Under the pieces are notes generated by a model. It was given only the letters and a program-made list of their open reading frames with translations. It did no database searches and was not told where the DNA came from. A stretch of 64,000 nt of DNA from UBA11889 sp046582115 (GTDB taxonomy: Bacteria > Pseudomonadota > Gammaproteobacteria > Pseudomonadales > Azotimanducaceae): the NCBI GenBank assembly GCA_046582115.1, contig JAYGFA010000006.1, positions 1 through 64,000 on the forward strand. Reading direction: 5' to 3'. Made by a program: the position numbers and the translations under genes. Positions 32,863 through 43,192 of this stretch are shown piece after piece (the first letter of the stretch is position 1; every line of letters starts with the position of its first letter).

Positions 32863-34446
32863 CTAGAAACCGGCTGCCATTCCTTCTTTCCGATGATCGG
32901 AAGCGGCACAGTACCCTTCTTTCAGGGGACAAATAAGTTGGGCGCCGCCAAATAACCCTTCGTCAGTCACCAAAACTGCATCGTGTCCTCGCTCGTTAAG
33001 AGCTTTGATGGTTTCAAGTGGCGTGCCTGTTTCAAGTGCTAAACGGTAATCTGGACTGACGTGCCAACGCGGAGCGTCGGAGGCGGCTTGTGGGTTTTCG
33101 CCATGGTCGAAAACGCGCGTAACCATTTGGACGTGGCCTTGGTGTTGCATGTGGCCACCCATGACGCCAAATGCCATCGCCGGACTGCTGTCGGCATGGG
33201 TCACGAATCCAGGAATGATTGTGTGGAATGGGCGTTTCCCACCCGCGACTTCGTTTGGATGACCATGAGTAAGCACAAACCCGCTGCCCCTGTTTTGCAT
33301 CGAAATCCCTGTGCCATCGATCACGATTCCTGATCCAAAGCCCCGATAATTAGATTGAATCATCGACACCATACAACCGTCCGCATCGGCGGTGGTTAAG
33401 TAGACGGTATCTTCAGAGACGGGCAAGGACACAGGTGGGGGCTGAGATGCGGTAGTAGCTATCGCGTTTGCTGCGCGGGCGATCGAACCGGGCTCAAGTA
33501 GTTCGCTTGGCGGCATCTCCATGGCGTCCGGATCCGCGAAGTGCTCGAATGCAGCTCTGATGGCAATTTTCATTGCCTCGACCTGATGATGGATCCAATT
33601 GACTGACCCGGGTTCCATCGATTGCACGTCAAGATGTTCCAGGATCGAAAGTGCGATCTGTGCCGCGAGCCCTTGTCCGTTGGGCGGGATTTCGTGAAGT
33701 ACGACCTCCCGGTACGGCTGCCCGATAGGGTCGGTCCAGAGCACGCTGTGGTTATCGAGATCATCATGGGTCATCACGCCGCCTTCCCGTTGACTTTGCC
33801 TGACAATTGCATCGGCGAGCCGCCCTCGGTATATCGACTCCCCCTCGGTACGCGCGATATCGGTAAGCGTCTCGACGAGATCGGATCGTTGAAATACTTC
33901 GCCAGGACCGGGTGATCTACCTTGAGGAGCGAAGTGCTCCTGGAAACTGCCGAAGTCCGCGAACGATTCGACTGACCACGACCAAACGGAAGCGGTCTTA
34001 GTACCGACCAGGAATCCGTCACGTGCATAGCGGATGGCGGACTCAAAGAGATCCCCAAAGGGTAGTTTGCCGAATTTCTTCGATAGCGCGGTCCAGGTGC
34101 TAACGGCGCCAGGCACCGTGACCGAGTCCCATCCCCGGGTAGGCATGTTGGCTAGGCCTTTAAAACGATCGGGCTTCCAAGCTGCGGGAGATTTTCCCGA
34201 GCCGTTGATTCCAGTCAGGCCTTGCCCATCCCAGACAATTGCAAATGCATCGCTTCCCACTCCATTCATCGCCGGTTCGACGACGGTGAGCGTGATTGCG
34301 GTTGCAATTGCGGCGTCGACCGCATTGCCTCCACGCCGTAGTATGTCAATGCCGGCCTGGGTCGCGAGCGGTTGAGATGTTGCGACGGCGTTTCGGGCAA
34401 ATACCGGCGCCCGTCTGGATACGTACGGTAAAGACCAGTCAAACAT
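32863..34446 (-). CDS. ggt: Gamma-glutamyltransferase family protein
   Basis: A 527-residue Ntn-hydrolase precursor. The chain is expected to cut itself before the nucleophile threonine in VYLTTADADG. GGNAVDAAIATAITL, GINGSGKSPAAW and MQNRGSGFVLTHGHPNE are family motifs, and GGKRPFHTIIP follows. No signal peptide is seen, so this is probably a cytoplasmic GGT-like enzyme (oxamate amidohydrolase-like or glutathione-degrading), and the symbol should be read as family level. It converges with msrB. Confidence 0.85.
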   Translation of the reverse strand: MFDWSLPYVSRRAPVFARNAVATSQPLATQAGIDILRRGGNAVDAAIATAITLTVVEPAMNGVGSDAFAIVWDGQGLTGINGSGKSPAAWKPDRFKGLANMPTRGWDSVTVPGAVSTWTALSKKFGKLPFGDLFESAIRYARDGFLVGTKTASVWSWSVESFADFGSFQEHFAPQGRSPGPGEVFQRSDLVETLTDIARTEGESIYRGRLADAIVRQSQREGGVMTHDDLDNHSVLWTDPIGQPYREVVLHEIPPNGQGLAAQIALSILEHLDVQSMEPGSVNWIHHQVEAMKIAIRAAFEHFADPDAMEMPPSELLEPGSIARAANAIATTASQPPPVSLPVSEDTVYLTTADADGCMVSMIQSNYRGFGSGIVIDGTGISMQNRGSGFVLTHGHPNEVAGGKRPFHTIIPGFVTHADSSPAMAFGVMGGHMQHQGHVQMVTRVFDHGENPQAASDAPRWHVSPDYRLALETGTPLETIKALNERGHDAVLVTDEGLFGGAQLICPLKEGYCAASDHRKEGMAAGF

Positions 34447-34512
34447 TGCCTGACGATACGCTGTGGTAGTCCTACTTGCAGCTTACCGCAATCTGTCGAC
34501 TGCTCGTCAGCG

Positions 34513-35430
34513 TTAACGATTGCGCGATCGGAGTAAATTTGCGGGCGCGTATTGATCTGTTAGGACACGGGCGTCGCGGTCCCAGTCGGGGGTCCGAGAC
34601 ATGTGATCAGGATAATTATGGATGGGGATTCGATACGCTCGTAGGCGCTTGCGCCATTGCTGGGCGCGCCGGTGCAATACATCGAGATCGGGTAACCCAG
34701 CCATCGATACCAAAATGATCCGATTGCTGCTCGGATACTGCTTGAAATTAAAATAGTCGCCGAAAACGGATTCATACGTGACCGACTCGTGATCATAGAG
34801 ACGGCTCTGGGAAAACGTGTTGGCGACTAGTGTCCCGTTGGTACCTAGCAAGATCCGCGTCTCTTGGAGGAATTCACGTGTCATCAAATGTTCCGGAATA
34901 TAGTCGCCGTTAAACGCATCTAAGATGATGAGGTCATAGTGTTCGCGGCGCATGACGGCTCGCTTAGTAAAGATACGCCCGTCCGTCACGAAGACATTTA
35001 TGTGTTCGTTACGTTGGAACCCGAAATACTCTTCGGCAATTCGCACTACGACAGCATCGATTTCGACAACGTCAATGAGTGCTTCTGGGAAAAGTTCGTT
35101 CAACGCAAGGGGCAGGGTCCCGCCGCCAAGGCCAATTACAAGTACTCGTTGGGGATCGGGAGCGAGCAGAAGACCTGCCATCATCATTTGGATATAGGTA
35201 AAAACCATCCGTCGGGTATTCCTAAGATCGATACAACTTTGATTGCGTTGATCGCGCCGGATCGAAAATAGAAGACAACGGCGAGAGCCAGTGTCGTCGA
35301 CCAAAATCGTCTGATACAACGACTGTTCGCGGTGAACAATTCTTGCCTGTACTGGGCTCGTGATGATCAACGTAGCGACCATAAAGAGAGCTATGGCCGA
35401 TCCCGTCATCCGAATCGTGCCGCAATCCAT
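34513..35430 (-). CDS. Spermidine-synthase-like methyltransferase-fold protein with signal anchor
   Basis: A 305-residue protein with an N-terminal hydrophobic stretch (AIALFMVATLIITSPVQA). The rest has a spermidine synthase fold, with VLVIGLGGGTLPLALNELFP as the nucleotide motif, VVEIDAVVVRIAEEYF, and LIILDAFNGDYIPEHLM as the catalytic segment. Its start overlaps the upstream membrane gene by 25 bases. In many bacteria the two are fused as an MFS/spermidine-synthase protein, and here they are split. The polyamine substrate is not certain. Confidence 0.75.
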   Translation of the reverse strand: MDCGTIRMTGSAIALFMVATLIITSPVQARIVHREQSLYQTILVDDTGSRRCLLFSIRRDQRNQSCIDLRNTRRMVFTYIQMMMAGLLLAPDPQRVLVIGLGGGTLPLALNELFPEALIDVVEIDAVVVRIAEEYFGFQRNEHINVFVTDGRIFTKRAVMRREHYDLIILDAFNGDYIPEHLMTREFLQETRILLGTNGTLVANTFSQSRLYDHESVTYESVFGDYFNFKQYPSSNRIILVSMAGLPDLDVLHRRAQQWRKRLRAYRIPIHNYPDHMSRTPDWDRDARVLTDQYAPANLLRSRNR

Positions 35431-35996
35431 GAAACCAAGCCGAGGATGAGGAGCGTCCCAGATAGTAGGAAAATGATGGTGTCCATCTGAAACCAGAGTA
35501 CGAAGTAGAAGCTCGTCGCGAGGGTTCCAAGGGCACTACCGATGGTCGATAAAAAATAGAGTGTGCCGGCAGTATTTCCTGCGCGATCAACGTTGATGAC
35601 CAGTAATCGAACGGCATACGGCGAGATCAATCCAAGAATGAAGGTGGGTGGGGCAAAAAGAAATAGCGCAGCAACGAACGACCCCCAGCGAGGGTCGGTG
35701 ATTGCCTCGAAAACTCGTTCCATGACCGGCCCGGTGATCATTGCAAGCGGGTAAAGCGTTGCCGCAGCTGCGAAAAAAATGAGAGAAAAACGTTTCAGCG
35801 ATGGGTTGAACAACGATAGCTTACCTCCGGTCAGGTAGCCGACCGAGAGTGCGAGCATGAATACCGTTATTACGCTACCCCAAACGTAAATGCTGCTACC
35901 AAAATATGGGGCCAATAACCGGCCACCGAGCAATTCGAGCGACATAATTACGAAGCCGCTGACAAATGCGAGGACGCTGACGAGAAGATTCTTCAT
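35406..35996 (-). CDS. Membrane half of a fused-type spermidine synthase/transporter
   Basis: About 196 residues from the ATG at 35996 (an open frame to 36047 exists). It is hydrophobic with about six helices. The GFVIMSLELLGGRLLAPYFG motif is typical of the membrane part of fused MFS/spermidine-synthase proteins; GNTAGTLYFLSTIGSALGTL is the conserved later segment. It overlaps the catalytic half downstream by 25 bases and is thus translated with it. Confidence 0.75.
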   Translation of the reverse strand: MKNLLVSVLAFVSGFVIMSLELLGGRLLAPYFGSSIYVWGSVITVFMLALSVGYLTGGKLSLFNPSLKRFSLIFFAAAATLYPLAMITGPVMERVFEAITDPRWGSFVAALFLFAPPTFILGLISPYAVRLLVINVDRAGNTAGTLYFLSTIGSALGTLATSFYFVLWFQMDTIIFLLSGTLLILGLVSWIAARFG

Positions 35997-36245
35997 TGCA
36001 ACAAGCTCATTGAACCACCTGGTGACCGTATGGTCGTGAACAGCCATGCCGACCGGATCGTGTACTCGGCATTCTCGTTGGTCATGGGGCTGGATAGCGC
36101 AATTGCGTTGGACTTCATGGACTGTTAATTATGCGAGAGAATCCTGTTTCATTGGGCTCGTTGGGACGCCTTGCTTTTGCTAGCGTAGCGTTCGTGTCGG
36201 CGTTTGATCAATGTTTGGTTTAGTTAATGCGGTTGAGGAGCAACG

Positions 36246-37052
36246 ATGGAACTTGGGGTGACGGTACGCAATATGGGCGCGGAATCAGATCCGGCGGTGA
36301 TTTCCAGATGCGCAAAGTTGGCGGAAGACGCTGGTTTTGAGTCACTTTGGATTACGGATCACATTGCAATTCCACCAGATGATGCCGAGGGTTCGGGCGG
36401 GCGTTACATTGAACCCTTAATTACTTTGGCTTGGCTCGCCGGTGCGACCGAGCGAATATATCTTGGTACGGGCGTACTCATCCTCCCTTACCGTGGGGCT
36501 TTGATGACAGCCAAACAGGTTGCGAGTCTCCAGGAACTATCGGAGGGTCGACTTCTATTAGGGGTTGGGATCGGTTGGATGGATGCTGAATTTCGCGCCT
36601 TAGGGTTGGAACGACGTCGACGCGGTGCTGTATCCGATCAGACGCTGCAAATTCTGAACGCGTGTTTTGACAGCGATGAGGTGGAACTCAACGGTCAACG
36701 ATTTCTTTTCAAGCCGAGACCGAACAAACCGCCGATATTCGTAGGTGGCCGTGCTCCTCACGCCCTGCAGCGCGCAGCGCTTTTTGGCGACGGCTGGATC
36801 CCCATGGGACTTGAACCAGAGAGTGTTCCGGAGTTGCGCGACCAATATCTTGGATACTGCGAACGTGCTGGTCGAGCCGCAGGATCTATTACGATCATGG
36901 GGGGGCTGCCCCCTGCTGATGGTTCGCGCTCACGGGCGCGCCTCGACGCATATCGTGACGTAGGAATTGAACGCTTTGTTTGCGGTATTCGTTACCACAC
37001 CGTGGACGAGTACCAGCGTCAGATCGATATGCTGCACTACCTCATAACGTAG
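36246..37052 (+). CDS. LLM-class F420- or flavin-dependent oxidoreductase
   Basis: A 268-residue luciferase-like monooxygenase fold of the TIGR03619 type. ELGVTVRNMG, AEDAGFESLWITDHI, LGTGVLILPYR and LGVGIGWMDAEFRALG are family motifs. The ATG at 36246 has GAGGAG eleven bases upstream. Many members use F420 as cofactor; no F420 biosynthesis gene is in the window, so cofactor and substrate are open. Confidence 0.82.
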   Translation: MELGVTVRNMGAESDPAVISRCAKLAEDAGFESLWITDHIAIPPDDAEGSGGRYIEPLITLAWLAGATERIYLGTGVLILPYRGALMTAKQVASLQELSEGRLLLGVGIGWMDAEFRALGLERRRRGAVSDQTLQILNACFDSDEVELNGQRFLFKPRPNKPPIFVGGRAPHALQRAALFGDGWIPMGLEPESVPELRDQYLGYCERAGRAAGSITIMGGLPPADGSRSRARLDAYRDVGIERFVCGIRYHTVDEYQRQIDMLHYLIT

Positions 37053-37126
37053 GTGCGCGCCTGTTTCTGCTTGCAGTATCCCGTAGCCTTGGATCCATGA
37101 CAGCCCCAATGGCCCAGTTTCCCCGC

Positions 37127-37897
37127 TTATCGGCCTTTCCAGTTAGGTGGCCGTTTTTCCGAAAAGGCCTTGGGACCTTCGATGAAATCTTCGCCGGTCG
37201 ACATCGCACGGACGGAGTCATACGGTATTTCCATCGACTCTTGCAACGATCCCATGGATAAGCTTCGGTAGACCACGTCTTTACTTGCCCGGATTGATAA
37301 TGGAGCGCATTCGAGGATCTGACCTGCCCACCGCCGCGCCGCGTCCATCAATTCGTCGTGGGGTACGACCTCGTTTACAAAACCGAGTTCGTAACCTTCT
37401 TGTGCGGGTACATGGCGACCGGTGAGAATCATGCCGAGAGCCCGCTTGGACCCGATTTGACGCGGCAGTCGCTGCAGTCCGCCAGCGAGTGCCGCGAGGC
37501 CCACCTTTGGTTCTGGTAGAGCGAAGATCGCGTTCTCTGAAGCGATGATGAGATCGCACGAAAGCGCGATTTCAAAGCCGCCACCCATGGCCACGCCGTT
37601 TACCGCGGCGATAACGGGCTTCGTCATATCGAATCGAGACGAGAGTCCTCCAAATCCTCTCGGTGTCGGAACCCGTTGACCGCCCTCGGCTTGGTAGCGA
37701 AGATCGTTACCGGCGCTAAAGCCGCGACCTTCGCCTGTGATGATCGCGACCCAGAGATCGTCGTTATTTGCGAATTCATCAAAAACTTCTCCTAGCTCTG
37801 CATTCGCTGGAGGATGGAGGGCATTCAATCTTTCCGGCCGATTGAGCTTTACCGTCATCACGTGATCGGCTTTTTCGACGTTACAAAATTCGGGCAT
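37127..37897 (-). CDS. Enoyl-CoA hydratase/isomerase family protein
   Basis: About 256 residues from the ATG at 37897, which has AGGGGG four bases upstream. Crotonase fold, with LNRPERLNAL, GRGFSAGNDL (oxyanion region) and AVNGVAMGGGFEIALSCDLI. LPEPKVGLAALAGGLQRLP contains the catalytic loop. The substrate is an acyl-CoA of unknown type. It converges on the LLM gene. Confidence 0.85.
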   Translation of the reverse strand: MPEFCNVEKADHVMTVKLNRPERLNALHPPANAELGEVFDEFANNDDLWVAIITGEGRGFSAGNDLRYQAEGGQRVPTPRGFGGLSSRFDMTKPVIAAVNGVAMGGGFEIALSCDLIIASENAIFALPEPKVGLAALAGGLQRLPRQIGSKRALGMILTGRHVPAQEGYELGFVNEVVPHDELMDAARRWAGQILECAPLSIRASKDVVYRSLSMGSLQESMEIPYDSVRAMSTGEDFIEGPKAFSEKRPPNWKGR

Positions 37898-38071
37898 GCT
37901 TCCCCCTAACATGTTGTAGTTTCCAATCCGTGAGTGCGAGAGGGTTTCGACAGATACGCCTCACAACGCTCGATGGACGAAGGAGTAGTTTCCCTATTGC
38001 ATTGGATGCACGTCAAGCGAACTTGAGGTTGTTTCTGTGGTTGCGGACAACTGTAAGGCAGCGCCGTAGAC

Positions 38072-39289
38072 TTAAGCGGTGTCCGCGTGTCGGTCGATCA
38101 CGGCGCATCCCACTAGATCTCCAAGGACGTTAGCTGCGGTTCGGACAGTGTCGAAGGGCGTTCGACTATAAGGAGTATCAGTATTCCTTCCAGTGGTATC
38201 CCGAAGGCGAGAGGCGCCATTTGCATACTGGCCATCGATCCTGAAGGAATACCGGGTGCGCCGATGGGGGCGCGCATGAAGACGATGAACACGGTGACGG
38301 TGGCAGTGGCATTTAGATCAAGCCCGAAAAGGGACGCTAGAAAGATTGTAGCAATACCCTCAAACGGTGCCGTTCCGTCGATGTTAATGGTCGCGCCAAC
38401 CGGTAGCATGAAACTTGCGGCGGTCGAGTTAATATCTAGACCATTGGTGGCTTGAAAACTGACCGGTGGCGTTGCAGCGCTCGATGAGCTTGATAACGCG
38501 ACGACGATCGGTCGCATGGTTTTCTTGGCTAAAGTAACGAGCCGAATGCGGTCGCCTAACGAGGCGATGGAGGGTTGGACGTTCACCATATGTATGAGGG
38601 TGGTACCGATCACGACGCCAGAGAATGCCGCGAGCTGGCCGATTTACGTCAAATTTGCGTTAGCCATCATTTGATAGACGATTCCGATGATGCCGATTGG
38701 GACCACCCACACGGCCCAACTCGCCAATTTGTAGATTGCGTTGGTGATCTCGTGGATGGATCGTTTCACTACACTATCGCTCGGAAGGACCATCAGAAGT
38801 GACAGCCCCACGACGATGCTGTTTGTGACGATCCTAACGATGTTGAGTTCCGTAAGTGCGGCAAATGGATGAACCAACATTTTTAAGATTAGGTTACGAA
38901 CTAGGCCACCGAACGTATTTTCAGAGGTCTCAATTAAGGTGGCGTGGTCGCTACCGTCGTGAATTCGCTAAGCGCCGGCGCGTTCGTCCAAGGGTGGAAT
39001 AGAAAAACGTCAGGCCGAGCGCGATGGCGAACGCAGTGGTCATTCCGTAGTAGACGACGGTCAGTGTTCCGATTCGGCGGAGCTGCTTTGCAGCATCCAA
39101 CCGAACTATTCCAGACAGCACCGCGAAAAAAACCAGCGGGGCGACAATCATTTTAAGGACTGATAAGAACAGTTCTTTGAACAGTGGGGCAGATTCCAGT
39201 AGCCATGAGGCGCCGGGTAATGCCCACGCCAAGAAAAAGCCGACTAACGCGGCCCAAAGGACTGCGGCGAAGAGATACTTCTGCATCAA
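38072..39289 (-). pseudogene. Decayed dicarboxylate/amino-acid:cation (DAACS) symporter
   Basis: Segments of a DAACS symporter appear in order in different frames. The N-terminal part from 39289 (LFKELFLSVLKMIVAPLVFF) runs to about 38995. A second segment follows in a shifted frame (NAPALSEFTTVATT, near 38970), and a third (ETSENTFGGLVRN onward, to 38647) is followed by an in-frame TAA at 38644-38646. The next part continues in that same frame (GQLAAFSGVVIGTT and the PVGATINIDGTAPFEG motif) to about 38150. The last part (FDTVRTAANVLGDLVG) is in another frame and ends at 38072. At least three frame changes and a stop show the gene is dead, unless several assembly errors coincide. Confidence 0.82.
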
Positions 39290-39469
39290 AGAACTACCAG
39301 ACGACTCAACATGCTAGTTTGACGCGCGTACGGCGAAGGTGACCGCCAAGCGGTGGCGTGACCGTTACGAAGGGTAGGGACTATGCTTCCTGGGCTTGTC
39401 GGGTTGAGTATTTTTCGTGCGAGTTCGTCGCCATGGAAACACCGCGTCGTCCGCCTAAAGCATGAATTT

Positions 39470-39838
39470 TCACAACCGGCGAGACCACTGTATGCCCTTT
39501 GATCCGATCGTGATGGTTTCACGTTTGTTCATCCGAAAGACAAAGCCCACGTTGGCCGTGGCAATGGGATCGCGCCCAAAATACCAACGTTTTCCCAACC
39601 GTAACGCGGGGAGCCTTAACTCTCGACTTGCCGGCTTTCGAAGCCGATTGGCTGAGACGTCGAGTGAAAGATGCGCCTGCGTCACGATGGTGTCGGGTCC
39701 GTTCGCTTGGGACGAGGCCGTGGGTCCGGTTGATGGCATAGCGATCTCGGCCGTATCGACGCGGTTTTCAGACCCCGTGACCGAAACGCACAAGGTGCTA
39801 CATGCAGTAATCAAAACGATATTAGATACTCTGCCCAT
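39470..39838 (-). CDS. Possible small lipoprotein, unknown
   Basis: A 122-residue frame whose N-terminus (IVLITACSTLC) could be a short lipoprotein signal. The C-terminal half (LRLPALRLGKRWYFGRDPI, NVGFVFRMNKRETITIGSKG) looks protein-like and basic. No ribosome site is seen before the ATG. The opposite strand carries a frame over the same bases (39462-39905) that looks less natural. No family recognised. It precedes lolC but reads the other way. Confidence 0.4.
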   Translation of the reverse strand: MGRVSNIVLITACSTLCVSVTGSENRVDTAEIAMPSTGPTASSQANGPDTIVTQAHLSLDVSANRLRKPASRELRLPALRLGKRWYFGRDPIATANVGFVFRMNKRETITIGSKGIQWSRRL

Positions 39839-40067
39839 TCGCGGCAGTGTGACGTGGAATATTGAATCTAGGTTGGAGATTCGTGGAGGATCTTTGAAAA
39901 TATAATGAAGGACAGTCTAATCAAGAACGAACTATCACTAACTATCTGATTTATGAAGATAAAAAGAGTGTGCACGAGGGTGGTCGGACGGGTTGCACGA
40001 TATGGCTTCGCCAGGATCTTTTGGATGTTTTAGGAAGAGACCACTGACTGTCACCAAGAGCTTTTCA

Positions 40068-41297
40068 ATGTTTCGTCCTCTGTCGATGAATATCGGTGTT
40101 CGATACGCGGGTTCCTCGCACGGGTACCTCTCCCTCGTAACGTTCGTTGCTTTGGCGAGTCTCGCGTTATCCGTTTCGGTCCTTCTATTCGTTCAAGGTG
40201 TAGTTGCTGGGTTTGAAAGGGAACTGACGAATCGGATCTTGGGTGTAATCCCGCACGTGTCGGTCAGCGCGCGCGAATCGATATCGGGTCCATCGGAACT
40301 ACTCCAGCGTATCCGAGGTATCCCCCACGTGGAAGGTTCGGCAGCCGTGATCGAGGGACCGGCGCTGTTGTCTGTGGGTCAAAAGGTTCGCGGAATAACT
40401 GTCACAGGGATCGAGCCCGATCAGTATCGCCAGGTTTCACGGATGCACCAATACGTACGAGATAGCGGCGTCATTGCACTGATCCCCGGGCAATATGGGA
40501 TTGTTGTTGGGAATCAACTCGCCAAAGAGTTGGGTTTGACAATCGGTAGTCCAGCGACCGTGGTGCTCCCGGATGTGACTGTCACCCCACTGGGGGCATT
40601 CCCGCGTCAAAAGTCGTTTCGCGTTCAAGGGATATTCGATACCGGGTCACAGCTCGATCAGCGCTACGTGTTTATTCACCGAATTGATGCAGCGAAGCTG
40701 TATCGATTAGGCCAAGGCGTTCATGCCATCAAAGTGCGGCTCGACGACCCGTTACGAGCCCGTGGCGTTGGGCTTGAAATACTTGCGCTACTGAGCGACG
40801 AACTCGCTGTTTCGACCTGGTTCCAAACGTACGGACCGCTATACAGCGCGATTAGGGTTCAAAAAGGAATGATGCTTCTACTTCTGTCCTTGTTAGTCGC
40901 TGTGGCCTCCATCAATCTTGTTTCAACGCTGGTAATGATTGTGAGTGAGCGGCGTGGCGATATCGCCATCCTACGGACGATGGGAGGCAATCGGTCGCTG
41001 ATTATCGCAACGTTCGTGATTCTAGGGCTGGCGATTTCAGCCGTCGGTGTCGCTACCGGTATTGGACTCGGTTACGTTCTTGGAATTTTAGCCGAGGCCG
41101 GCTTTCCTATGCTTGAATCCCTCCTTGGATTCAAACTCATGGGCGAGTACGTGGTCGACACATTGCCGTTCGAATTTGCCCTAACCGACGTAAGGAATGT
41201 CGCTGGTATTGCGGGATTGCTCACGCTGTTAGCAACCCTGTATCCAGCCTGGCGGGCAAGTTCCTCGAGTCCCGCGGAAGCACTTCAACATGAGTGA
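40068..41297 (+). CDS. lolC: Lipoprotein-releasing permease LolC
   Basis: About 409 residues from the ATG at 40068. FtsX-fold permease of the LolCDE complex, which extracts lipoproteins from the inner membrane for LolA. It has an N-terminal helix (YLSLVTFVALASLALSVSVLLF), a large periplasmic part and three C-terminal helices. The cytoplasmic coupling loop reads VMIVSERRGDIAILRTMGG. A longer frame opens at 39993 but adds a non-native N-terminus. First gene of lolCDE, with a 8-base overlap onto lolD. Assigned LolC by order. Confidence 0.92.
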   Translation: MFRPLSMNIGVRYAGSSHGYLSLVTFVALASLALSVSVLLFVQGVVAGFERELTNRILGVIPHVSVSARESISGPSELLQRIRGIPHVEGSAAVIEGPALLSVGQKVRGITVTGIEPDQYRQVSRMHQYVRDSGVIALIPGQYGIVVGNQLAKELGLTIGSPATVVLPDVTVTPLGAFPRQKSFRVQGIFDTGSQLDQRYVFIHRIDAAKLYRLGQGVHAIKVRLDDPLRARGVGLEILALLSDELAVSTWFQTYGPLYSAIRVQKGMMLLLLSLLVAVASINLVSTLVMIVSERRGDIAILRTMGGNRSLIIATFVILGLAISAVGVATGIGLGYVLGILAEAGFPMLESLLGFKLMGEYVVDTLPFEFALTDVRNVAGIAGLLTLLATLYPAWRASSSSPAEALQHE

Positions 41298-41979
41298 TGT
41301 CTTATCAGCTCGAGACCTTTGTAAACGGTACGTAGATGGGGAGCGGGAGCTGCAAGTCCTCAATGGCATTGACATAGACGTTAGGGCGGGTGAGAGGGTG
41401 GCGGTTGTGGGCCGCTCTGGCACAGGCAAGAGTACGTTGTTGCACATACTTGCAGGCTTGGCTGACGCTGATGTCGGAGAAGTGCGGGTTGTTGGTCAAA
41501 GTATGACGTTTGCGTCAAGCGATGGCCGGGCCGCCATCCGCAATCACCACATGGGCTTCGTCTATCAATTTCACCACCTTTTACCCGAGTTCTCGGCACT
41601 CGAAAACGTGGCAATGCCTCTGATCGTTTCTGGTCGCACGTCGGTCGAATCGGAGGAACGCGCGATGAACCTGTTGGATGCCGTTGATTTGGTCGAGCGC
41701 CGTGGTCACCGACCACATCAACTCTCTGGCGGCGAACGCCAGCGTGTCGCTGTAGCCCGAGCGATGGCAACCGAGCCAGACATCCTGTTGGCGGACGAAC
41801 CCACAGGTAATCTTGATCGAGACAGCGCATCGCAAGTGCTCATGCTGATGGAGGATATGAGTGTCGCGATGGGCACAGCCTTTATCGTGGTGACGCATGA
41901 CGCGTCGATCGCCGAGAAGATGAACCGCTCATTCGTTTTGGAAGACGGCAAGCTGAATGCGCAACCAACTGCTAATTAA
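41290..41979 (+). CDS. lolD: Lipoprotein-releasing ATPase LolD
   Basis: A 229-residue ABC ATPase that powers LolCE. Walker A is VVGRSGTGKSTLLH, the signature is LSGGERQRVAVARA and Walker B is ILLADEPTGNLD. MGFVYQFHHLLPEFSALENV is the LolD-typical Q-loop region. It overlaps lolC by 8 bases and lolE by 23. Confidence 0.96.
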   Translation: MSDVLSARDLCKRYVDGERELQVLNGIDIDVRAGERVAVVGRSGTGKSTLLHILAGLADADVGEVRVVGQSMTFASSDGRAAIRNHHMGFVYQFHHLLPEFSALENVAMPLIVSGRTSVESEERAMNLLDAVDLVERRGHRPHQLSGGERQRVAVARAMATEPDILLADEPTGNLDRDSASQVLMLMEDMSVAMGTAFIVVTHDASIAEKMNRSFVLEDGKLNAQPTAN

Positions 41980-43162
41980 ACGTTTTCCCTCGGTCTGGAT
42001 CGCGCTTCGTTATCTCTTCCGACGGACCAACGTGTATGCGGCTTTAATCAATTGGGTCTCGTTTGTGGGACTAGCACTCGGAGTGACGATTCTCACCGTG
42101 GTGACAAGTGTTATGAATGGGTTCGATCAAGAGGTGAAGGGCCGGCTTCTCGGTGTTGTACCGCATGCCTTTATCGACACCAGTGTCATAACTGATTCGG
42201 ATGTCAAATCTATATTGGAAACGCCGGAGGTGGTTGGTATTGAACGACTGTACCAGGGCGAGGCCATGATCTCCCAGCCCGGTGCAGCCCAGGCAGTGAA
42301 GATCTACGGAATCGATCCAGAAGACGGCGGCAGTTTCATCGCGAATTCCATGGTGTCTGGCTCAATCCCGCTGCTAACGGGTGCCGGTGTTGCGCTGGGA
42401 GAACCGCTTGTGCGCTTGATGGGATTTGCGCTCGGCGATCCGGTCGTTCTGGTATTTGCTTCGCCGACGGGATCGGGGATCGTTCCGGCGGTGCAACGGT
42501 TTCAGCTCGTTGCAACGTTCACCGTCGGAGCCGATCCAGATTATCAGTTAGCCATCATTGATATTGCTCGGATCGAAGAATTGGGGCTTACAAACGCAGG
42601 CAGATTAGGTTGGAGGGTGACACTTGCCGATCCTCTTTCGGTTGGATCGTGGTCTTTGCCTCTTGACGTACCGGTACATACCTGGGCTGAACAATTCGGT
42701 GAATTGTTTCGCGCCATCAGGATCGAGAAAGGCATCATGTTTGCACTATTAGCACTCGTTGTCGGAATTGCCGCGTTCAATATGGTGTCCAGTCAGGCGT
42801 TGCTGGTAAACGATAAGCGAGGAGACATCGCGATTCTTAGTACGATGGGCGCTCGCCGAGCGGTGCTGGTCTCGATATTTTTGGTTCAAGGGCTTTTCAT
42901 TTCGCTGGCCGGAATAGCGCTTGGACTCCTTCTTGGGGTAACCATTGCATCGCATGCTGATACCGTCGTTGCGGTGCTCGAATCGGCAACGAACGCGAAC
43001 ATAATCGACGGGACCTATTTTTCATCCGTCCCATCTGAAACAAAAGGTGGGGATCTTATCGCCATCGCACTGATCTCATTTGGTTTGTGTACGGCGGCTG
43101 TGGTTCGACCAGCGATATTGGCAGCCCGTGCAAAGCCGGCGCAGGAATTGCATTTGCGCTAG
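41957..43162 (+). CDS. lolE: Lipoprotein-releasing permease LolE
   Basis: A 401-residue FtsX-fold permease, related to but distinct from the first one. NVYAALINWVSFVGLALGVT and the SVMNGFDQEVKGRLLGVVPH stretch are conserved. ALLVNDKRGDIAILSTMGA is the coupling loop to LolD. Two different permeases (not a single LolF) are therefore used. The start overlaps lolD by 23 bases. Confidence 0.93.
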   Translation: MRNQLLIKRFPSVWIALRYLFRRTNVYAALINWVSFVGLALGVTILTVVTSVMNGFDQEVKGRLLGVVPHAFIDTSVITDSDVKSILETPEVVGIERLYQGEAMISQPGAAQAVKIYGIDPEDGGSFIANSMVSGSIPLLTGAGVALGEPLVRLMGFALGDPVVLVFASPTGSGIVPAVQRFQLVATFTVGADPDYQLAIIDIARIEELGLTNAGRLGWRVTLADPLSVGSWSLPLDVPVHTWAEQFGELFRAIRIEKGIMFALLALVVGIAAFNMVSSQALLVNDKRGDIAILSTMGARRAVLVSIFLVQGLFISLAGIALGLLLGVTIASHADTVVAVLESATNANIIDGTYFSSVPSETKGGDLIAIALISFGLCTAAVVRPAILAARAKPAQELHLR

Positions 43163-43192
43163 ACGCTAGAAATGTCAAGAAGTGATGGGTTT

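Noticed and set aside
39462..39905. 147-codon rightward frame
   Set aside because: Overlaps the leftward lipoprotein-like frame, lacks a ribosome site and has poorer protein character.
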